Shown here: piece after piece, positions 1 to 5,290 of the stretch
Position numbering within the stretch: the stretch's first letter is position 1
Layout: each line of letters starts with the position of its first letter
Origin: an uncultured Pseudomonadota bacterium
GTDB taxonomy: Bacteria > Pseudomonadota > Gammaproteobacteria > Burkholderiales > Thiobacillaceae
Length of the DNA stretch: 5,290 nt
Direction of reading: 5' to 3'
Assembly: GCA_903918705.1 (NCBI GenBank)
Contig: CAIXFP010000611.1
Location: 1 to 5,290, forward strand
Notes under the pieces: generated by a model
What the model was told of the DNA's origin: nothing
Database searches by the model: none
Seen by the model: only the letters and a program-made list of their open reading frames with translations
Position numbers and translations under genes: made by a program

Positions 1-401
1 TCGTCAGCGCGGAAGCCGCCATCTATTCAGGACTTGCCGAATTCGTGGTGGTGCCGGCCGAGATGGGCGAAGTCGGCATCTACCCACGCCACACTCCGCT
101 GCTGACGCGAATCAAGGCGGGTTCGGTGAGGATAAAGGTTCCGGACAAATCTGATGAGGAACTGATTTACGTTTCCGGCGGCATCCTTGAGGTACAGCCG
201 GGCGTGATTACCATACTTTCTGACACGGCGATTCGCGGCCACGACCTGGATGAAGCAAGGGTTAATGAAGCCAAGCTGCGGGCCGAGGAGGTCATGCGTA
301 ACCGGACTTCGGCGATGGATTATGCCCAAGCCCAGGCCGAGCTAGCAGAGGCGGTAGCGCAACTGGCGGCGATTCAGAAACTCCGCAAGATTCGGCGCTG
401 A
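1..401 (+). CDS. atpC: ATP synthase epsilon subunit, 3' part (5' end outside window)
   Basis: Partial gene, open from the window edge; whole codons begin at position 3 and it ends at TGA 399-401, giving 132 visible residues of a protein usually about 140 long, so only about eight N-terminal residues are missing. The product is the epsilon subunit of the F1 central stalk, which couples rotation to catalysis and inhibits ATP hydrolysis. The N-terminal beta-sandwich is clear: SAEAAIYSG, then VVVPAEMGEVGIYPRHTPLL and the YVSGGILEVQP strand pair. The C-terminal two-helix hairpin is Ala/Glu/Arg rich (DLDEARVNEAKLRAEEVM to the basic end LRKIRR). A GTG at 45 could be mistaken for a start, but the homologous reading runs upstream of it without a stop. 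As atpC is normally last in the atp operon, atpD and the rest should lie to the left. No obvious terminator hairpin follows. Confidence 0.96.
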   Translation, partial: VSAEAAIYSGLAEFVVVPAEMGEVGIYPRHTPLLTRIKAGSVRIKVPDKSDEELIYVSGGILEVQPGVITILSDTAIRGHDLDEARVNEAKLRAEEVMRNRTSAMDYAQAQAELAEAVAQLAAIQKLRKIRR

Positions 402-450
402 TAGGGTGCGGTTAACGTGACTCGTTGGCCGATTTTCTCTAAATAATTCA

Positions 451-485
451 TTGGCATAGCGGAATCATGCCGGTACAATCCGCGC
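451..485 (+). promoter_or_regulatory. Sigma-70 promoter of the tRNA-Met gene
   Basis: A -35 box TTGGCA (451-456) and a -10 box TACAAT (474-479) are separated by exactly 17 bases, and each departs from consensus at one position. The stretch after the -10 (CCGCGCCTC) is a GC-rich discriminator, typical of stable-RNA promoters under stringent control. Initiation around 485-487 would leave a short leader before the mature tRNA at 498. An AT-rich patch (431-450) just upstream might act as an UP element; this is inference. Confidence 0.82.
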
Positions 486-497
486 CTCATTTTTCCT

Positions 498-574
498 GGT
501 GATGTAGCTCAGACGGTTAGAGCGGTGGATTCATAACCCACAGGTCGGCGGTTCGATTCCGCCCATCACCACCA
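498..574 (+). tRNA. tRNA-Met (CAT anticodon, elongator type), CCA encoded
   Basis: A complete 77-base cloverleaf. The acceptor stem GGTGATG (498-504) pairs perfectly with CATCACC (564-570), followed by A571 and an encoded CCA (572-574). The D-stem is GCTC/GAGC (507-510 with 520-523), the anticodon loop TTCATAA (530-536) carries CAT at 532-534, and the T-stem GGCGG/CCGCC (547-551 with 559-563) closes the loop TTCGATT. The first acceptor pair is a normal G-C, and the anticodon stem lacks the three consecutive G-C pairs of initiator tRNA, so this is elongator Met. The lysidine-modified Ile-CAT tRNA also has this anticodon but I consider it less likely. The anticodon-stem pair next to the loop is A529/C537, a mismatch. 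Confidence 0.95.
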
Positions 575-581
575 GCACTAC

Positions 582-613
582 AGCGGCTTCCAGAGATGGA
601 GGCCGTTTTCGTT
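582..613 (+). terminator. Rho-independent terminator after tRNA-Met
   Basis: CGGCTTCC (584-591) pairs with GGAGGCCG (598-605) over 8 bp with one G-U pair, around the six-base loop AGAGAT. The T-rich tract TTTTCGTTT (606-614) follows directly. The stem begins 10 bases after the tRNA CCA, so the unit 451-613 is a self-contained single-tRNA transcription unit. Confidence 0.88.
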
Positions 614-623
614 TCAAGGGCGG

Positions 624-783
624 TGTGTCCGCGCCGCCTTCAATTTGGCTTGAATCGCCGGCGTGAAACTGGTGCGTCGTATCGAATGGAATGGGCAGCG
701 TGAGCAGCCAAGCGACAGGTCAAAGGGACACCGCCGACCCTCGGGAGAGGGGTGGCGGTGAGCAAATCGTCGGGGGGAAGGGT
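624..783. other. Gene-free flank of the istB remnant, possibly the IS21-type end
   Basis: I see no credible gene between the tRNA terminator and the istB stop codon. Because istB is normally the last gene of an IS21-type element, this stretch should hold the element's right end. The sequence from TGTGTCCGCGCCGCC (624 onward) is a plausible terminal repeat, and it is followed by the small inverted repeat TTCAA/TTGAA (639-643 and 650-654). The opposite end of the element is lost, so the terminal repeat cannot be confirmed by pairing, and I did not identify a target duplication. Confidence 0.3.
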
Positions 784-1140
784 TCAGGCCCCGGACTGGT
801 CGCGAATCCGGTAGCTGGGTCCCTCGATGACGATGGACTCGGCGTGATGCAGCAGGTGGTCGAGCAGGGCCGAAGTAAGCGTGCTGTCGTTGTTGAAGAT
901 TTCCGGCCAATGCCTGAAGGCGCGGTTGCGGTGATGACCGTGGAACCCCGTTCGTAGCTGGCTGATCACCTGGAACAGGCCGTCGGCGCCGAACTTGTCG
1001 ATGGGCAGATAGCCCAGTTCATCGACCACGAACAAAGACGGTTCTATCAGCCGCGCCATCTCCCGCTTAATGCCGCCGGTGGCCTGGGCAGCGGCCAGTG
1101 CGTTGACGAGGTCGATGGTGCTGGTGAACAGTGTTGCGGC
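784..1140 (-). pseudogene. istB: istB fragment: IS21-family transposition ATPase, 5'-truncated and frameshifted
   Basis: On the minus strand the frame runs from 1140 to TGA 786-784, giving about 118 residues that match the C-terminal half of IstB (usually about 250 residues). IstB is an AAA+ ATPase that assists the IstA transposase. Visible landmarks are TSTIDLVNALAAAQATGG, the Walker B region LFVVDELGYLPIDKFGAD, LFQVISQ, the EIFNNDSTLTSALLDHLLHH block and VIEGPSYR. The Walker A N-terminal half is gone: the frame meets TAA at 1143-1141, exactly where the next element begins. Between SQ and NRAF the expected YERGSTVITT is read as LRTGFHGHH, because about two bases are lost at the start of this stretch and one at its end (about 915-950); the two losses together restore the frame. 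No istA is present. An internal ATG at 1059 is not a real start. Confidence 0.85.
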
Positions 1141-1980
1141 TTAGGCTCGGACGCGCTCATGCGCCCCTTGGAAGAACGACAACAAGGCTACCTGTTCAAG
1201 CTCAAGCTGACGAAGAACGTCAAACGCCTCATCGAGCGCCTGTTCCGGGAGCGCGACTGGAGCGACGCCGGCCAGGGTTGGGAGGCCCGGGACAGCGAAT
1301 TGCAACTCACTGGCTGGGAAGCCCCCCGGCGCGTCGTCGTGCTGCGGCGCCCGTTGCAGGGCGAGATGCTGGTCGCCCAGGAGGACGACAGCGGACAACA
1401 ACTTCTCGGCTTCATCGAAGCCAGCCGCAAGACCGGAAAGCAACTGACCGGCTACGAATATGCGGTGCTGGTGACCAATCTTGACCATAAAGTGCTGAGT
1501 CTTGGGCAACTCTACCGAGACCGTGCCGACTGTGAGAACACCTTCGACGAGTTGAAGAACCAATGGGGCTGAGGCTGCTTTACCACGCAGGATTTGCACC
1601 GCTGCCAACTCTCGGCGCGGGCGGTGGCGCTGATCTACAACTGGTGGAGCCTGTTCGTCCGCCTGGCCAGTCCGGAAGCCCGACGCGAGGCGATCACCAG
1701 TCGCCCGTGGCTGATGACGTCGGTTGGGCGCGGAACCGAATATGCGGGCCAAACCACCCTCACCTTGGCCGGATTGCATGCGCATTTCGACAAAGCCAGA
1801 CAGGTGTTGATACAAGTCTCCGCGTAGCTTCAGGCTTGGGCGAAGAACATTGCGAAGCAGTTGCGGGACGGAACCGTTTGGCTCTGCGTGTGTGACCACC
1901 TCTAGCAAACCCTCGCGGCCGTCGGGCCGCCAAAATCACTCCAGCTGATCGGGGTCTGCTCGGGCAACTGCCGGATTTAG
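1135..1980 (+). pseudogene. DDE transposase remnant (IS4/IS1380-type), 5'-truncated with three in-frame stops
   Basis: One reading frame stays homologous-looking from about 1135 to TAG 1978-1980 but is interrupted by TGA 1570-1572, TAG 1825-1827 and TAG 1903-1905. The first segment has YLFKLKLTKNVKRLIERLF, then YAVLVTNLD and the catalytic-Glu signature Y-x2-R-x3-E-x6-K (YRDRADCENTFDELK, 1513-1557), which supplies the third acidic residue of the DDE triad. After the TGA, which replaces a Trp expected in KNQWGWGGFTTQDL, the frame continues with FTTQDLHRCQLSARAVALIYNWWSLFVRL, AITSRPWLM and GQTTLTLAGLHAHF. The last segment reads LQAWAKNIAKQL and ends with CSGNCRI. The N-terminal part carrying the first two Asp residues is missing, since the frame joins the istB piece at about 1135-1141. 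The copy is non-functional. The exact IS family is uncertain. Confidence 0.82.
1915..1930. repeat. Perfect 6-bp GC hairpin within the transposase remnant tail
   Basis: GCGGCC (1915-1920) and GGCCGC (1925-1930) pair around the tetraloop GTCG. The hairpin lies inside the last coding segment of the decayed transposase and is not followed by a T-tract, so it is unlikely to be an intrinsic terminator. Confidence 0.4.
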
Positions 1981-2142
1981 GTTCATACGAGTGCCGGCGC
2001 CGGCAACAACATTGCCAACAGCGTCTACGACCCCATGCAGGGGGTGAATATCGTCGGGCAATATACGGTGCTGAACGGCTGGCGATTCTGGGTACGGGAT
2101 CGCGTCGATCAAAACCATGGGACGGTTTATGGCCCCATCTAG
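1981..2142 (+). pseudogene. Unidentified gene tail, probable C-terminal remnant
   Basis: Directly after the transposase stop (TAG 1978-1980) an open frame without its own start runs to TAG 2140-2142. It reads as about 53 residues, including AGAGNNIANSVYDPMQ, GVNIVGQYTVLNGW and RFWVRDRVDQNHGTVYGPI. The composition (Asn, Gly, Tyr, Trp, Val) is like a folded beta-rich protein rather than random GC-rich DNA, so it is plausibly the C-terminus of a gene cut by the neighbouring IS. I do not recognise the family. The only ATG is internal, at 2035, with no convincing ribosome binding site. It could also be a fortuitous frame. Confidence 0.35.
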
Positions 2143-2161
2143 CGATTGAGTCTCCGCGCTT

Positions 2162-2221
2162 ACAACCCCCTCTATATTGGAAGTGCCATGCAGTGTGGCT
2201 TCACGATATGAAGGGGGTTGT
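2162..2221 (+). promoter_or_regulatory. 10-bp inverted repeat covering the ribosome binding site of the small Cys-rich gene
   Basis: ACAACCCCCT (2162-2171) and AGGGGGTTGT (2212-2221) are perfect reverse complements 40 bases apart. The right arm contains the AGGGGG Shine-Dalgarno sequence and ends one base before ATG 2223. Inside lies a second hairpin, CTTCA/TGAAG (2199-2203 with 2209-2213), and a -10-like TATATT (2173-2178) without a good -35 at normal spacing. If transcription starts upstream of 2162, the left arm could mask the ribosome binding site. If it starts from the TATATT box, the repeat could only act as DNA, for example as an operator. Confidence 0.45.
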
Positions 2222-2222
2222 C

Positions 2223-2453
2223 ATGAGCGAAATCAAATACGGCTGGAACGGTTGGAAGATGCCCATCCTGCATCCCAACGATCCGGAGTTCTGCGAGTAC
2301 GGGTGTCCCATCTGTGTCCCCGCGCGCAACGGTAAGCCGGTGGCGAAGTGGTTCCAGAAACTGGAACTGGCCATTACCTTCGGCGGCTGTTGGTGGGGCC
2401 GCGCCCGGCAGCGTAAGTATGGCGTGCCACCCGACCAGAAGCGGCCGGGTTGA
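2223..2453 (+). CDS. Small Cys- and Trp-rich hypothetical protein (76 aa)
   Basis: I chose the ATG at 2223 because AGGGGG (2212-2217) sits five bases upstream, an excellent Shine-Dalgarno; an in-frame GTG at 2193 lacks one. The gene stops at TGA 2451-2453. The 76-residue product has no signal peptide or membrane segment. It has five Trp residues in an otherwise polar protein and four Cys: C24-x3-C28-x2-C31 within FCEYGCPICVPARNGK, plus C56 in ITFGGCWWGRARQRKYG. The four Cys could bind zinc or an iron-sulfur cluster, which is inference. A basic helix-like stretch (KPVAKWFQKLEL, 38-49) separates the two Cys regions, and the tail is basic and Pro-rich. I do not recognise the family with certainty. 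It stands alone, between the IS remnants on the left and a gene-free stretch on the right, yet is intact, which suggests either recent arrival or selection. Confidence 0.62.
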   Translation: MSEIKYGWNGWKMPILHPNDPEFCEYGCPICVPARNGKPVAKWFQKLELAITFGGCWWGRARQRKYGVPPDQKRPG

Positions 2454-3133
2454 AGTTGACGCCATGGCCCGCCGTTCCGGAAAAGCACCACCTTGCGGCT
2501 CACGAAGCTCGGTGTTGGATCGGGACTGGCGCGGCCTCTTTTCCTCCTTATACCGAGCTGTCCGGGCCCTGGGCCAAGTCGAATTGCCGCTTCTTCGGTA
2601 ATGAAGTTATCCCTGCCGCCTGCCCATAAGCGGCCAACTCACAAGTCTAGCCTGACGACGGACTAAAAAACTCGAAGGATGCGCGGTTACTCCGGCTTGC
2701 TCGGTGCCGCCGGAATCCGTACCTCCTGGAGTGCCATGTCACACAAGGCCAATGCCATCCCGAAAAGTCCTCCGGCGCCCATGACCTGGACAGCGCCACG
2801 CTGGCCGCGCTGTGGCTGCGACTCCGGCTTGGTGTTTCGTATCGCGTAGCGCGCCGAAAAGCTTGTCCGACAAGCAATCCGGACCTGGGCCGACGGCAAC
2901 CTGAAGCGGGCCGTGGCCCAAGGTCGGCGAATCGCTAGCTCTGTAGCGCGGCCCGCTGGCCAAGGCCTGGGCGCCCCTGCCGCGCAAGATAGCGCGCAAC
3001 GATAGCCTCTGACACGTTACCGCTACGCCAGACCACGTTATCGGTCACGCTCACCGTGCCGGGGACCATCCTCTGCCGCGTCGGCTCAGGGCCACGCCGA
3101 CGCGGCCTGCGGAATCATGGCCGAGCGATGAGC
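2454..3133. other. 680-bp stretch with no convincing gene; scattered coding-like fragments
   Basis: No frame here has a start, a ribosome binding site and sustained protein-like content. Short coding-like pieces occur on both strands. On the plus strand, AEKLVRQAIRTWADGNLKRA lies in about 2852-2911, with a TAG just before it. On the minus strand, VMGAGGLFGMALALCDMAL runs in about 2788-2732 and ends at TAA 2689-2687 after PAAPSKPE. A 44-codon minus-strand ATG frame (3069-2935) contains TDNVVWRSGNVSEAIVARY, but its AGAGG lies directly against the ATG with no spacing. Also present are AGCTCGGT/ACCGAGCT (2506-2513 and 2552-2559) and a tandem near-duplicate CGCGCAAGATAG / CGCGCAACGATAG (2981-3005). 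The likeliest reading is eroded accessory DNA. Confidence 0.5.
3075..3106 (-). terminator. 11-bp perfect hairpin downstream of the hybrid kinase gene, possible terminator
   Basis: GCCGCGTCGGC (3075-3085) pairs perfectly with GCCGACGCGGC (3096-3106) around a 10-base loop. It begins 27 bases past the kinase stop codon on the minus strand, where a terminator is expected. No T-tract follows on either strand, so it is not a classical intrinsic terminator; it may pause polymerase, protect the 3' end of the mRNA, or assist Rho-dependent termination. Confidence 0.5.
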
Positions 3134-5068
<1,935 letters not shown>

Positions 5069-5103
5069 GTCAGGTTATTTCGTCATGCCCGCGCACGAGG
5101 CAC

Positions 5104-5173
5104 AGGTTGGGCAAAGAGAAGCGTGCACAACGTCGCGACGAGAGTGTTGGGCACGCTACGCTTTGCCCAACCT
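5104..5173. repeat. 70-bp imperfect palindrome of the AGGTTGGGC type between the FIST and kinase genes
   Basis: The outer arms AGGTTGGGCAAAG (5104-5116) and CTTTGCCCAACCT (5161-5173) are perfect 13-bp complements. The next arms AGCGTGC (5120-5126) and GCACGCT (5151-5157) pair after a 3-base bulge on each side, CAAC (5128-5131) pairs with GTTG (5146-5149), and CGTCGCGACG (5131-5140) is itself a perfect palindrome near the centre. The AGGTTGGGC...GCCCAACCT end motif resembles dispersed REP/MITE-like palindromes found in many bacterial genomes; this is from memory, not a search. It fills most of the 112-base spacer, so a read-through transcript would fold into a long hairpin. Confidence 0.8.
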
Positions 5174-5180
5174 ACAGATT

Positions 5181-5290
5181 TCATGCCGCGGACTCGCCCA
5201 GCCAGGTGATGGTCATGGTCTGGTTGTGCAGCTTGCACTCGGTGGTCTCCAGGAAAGGGCTGATCTCGCCGTTGGAATAGAAACCGGTCA
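5181..5290 (-). CDS. FIST-domain signal sensor protein, C-terminal end only (5' part outside window)
   Basis: The minus strand enters at the window edge, in frame from codon 5288-5286, and ends at TGA 5183-5181, giving 35 visible residues. They include TGFYSNGEISPFLE and CKLHNQTMTITWLGE, the characteristic end of the FIST_C domain (a Gly-Phe-Tyr-x-x-Gly-Glu-Ile strand followed by a Cys-x-Leu-His-Asn-Gln-Thr strand). FIST proteins are soluble ligand sensors commonly encoded next to histidine kinases, and some, such as NosP, bind haem and sense nitric oxide. The pairing here, same strand and 112 bases upstream of a hybrid kinase, fits that pattern. Whether this one is a haem/NO sensor cannot be judged, because the ligand-binding part lies outside the window. 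Confidence 0.82.
   Translation of the reverse strand, partial: TGFYSNGEISPFLETTECKLHNQTMTITWLGESAA

Noticed and set aside
27..329. A 100-codon minus-strand frame opposite atpC
   Set aside because: It is antisense to a clearly recognised ATP synthase gene and has no motif of its own.
1141..1908. A 255-codon minus-strand frame across the transposase remnant
   Set aside because: The plus strand carries the transposase signature through this region; the minus frame is its shadow and has no family features.
2193..2453. Longer 86-residue version of the small Cys-rich protein, starting at GTG 2193
   Set aside because: It has no ribosome binding site, and the ten extra residues overlap the inverted repeat; ATG 2223 with AGGGGG five bases upstream is far better.
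2223..2453. Radical-SAM enzyme, suggested by the C-x3-C-x2-C spacing
   Set aside because: At 76 residues the protein cannot form the barrel fold, and none of the other radical-SAM features is present.
2981..3005. Possible CRISPR or satellite array, suggested by the tandem CGCGCAA repeat
   Set aside because: There are only two imperfect 12-13 base units without spacers; it is a small local duplication.

Overview
The window looks like GC-rich chromosomal DNA from a betaproteobacterium. I infer this from the style of the ATP synthase epsilon subunit, the elongator tRNA-Met and the FIST/hybrid-kinase pair; I ran no database search, so the genus is open.

Layout. (1) Positions 1-401 hold the 3' part of atpC on the + strand, which ends an ATP synthase operon. 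(2) A clear sigma-70 promoter (451-479) drives a complete elongator tRNA-Met gene (498-574), followed at once by a hairpin-plus-T-tract terminator (582-613). (3) About 620-1980 is insertion-sequence debris. A 5'-truncated istB (IS21-type ATPase, - strand) lies head to head with a 5'-truncated DDE transposase of the IS4/IS1380 type (+ strand). The istB piece has two compensating frameshifts and the transposase has three in-frame stops, so both are dead. (4) 1981-2142 is the tail of an unidentified reading frame. (5) 2223-2453 encodes a 76-residue Cys/Trp-rich protein with a strong ribosome binding site lying inside a 10-bp inverted repeat. (6) 2454-3133 has no convincing gene. (7) 3134-5068 (- strand) is an intact soluble hybrid histidine kinase (coiled coil, PAS, HisKA, HATPase, REC). 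(8) Its upstream neighbour on the - strand is the C-terminus of a FIST-domain protein (5181-5290). The two are separated by 112 bases, mostly filled by a 70-base imperfect palindrome of the AGGTTGGGC type.

How the parts relate. The left end is housekeeping (ATP synthase, tRNA). The middle is a decayed accessory segment lying directly behind a tRNA gene. The right end is a signalling cassette in which a FIST-domain sensor probably modulates the hybrid kinase, comparable to the nitric-oxide-responsive NosP/NahK pairs of other proteobacteria. No phosphotransfer (HPt) domain or output regulator is visible, so the pathway must continue through a protein encoded elsewhere. The most notable points are the FIST/kinase pair with its palindromic spacer, and the small Cys-rich protein.
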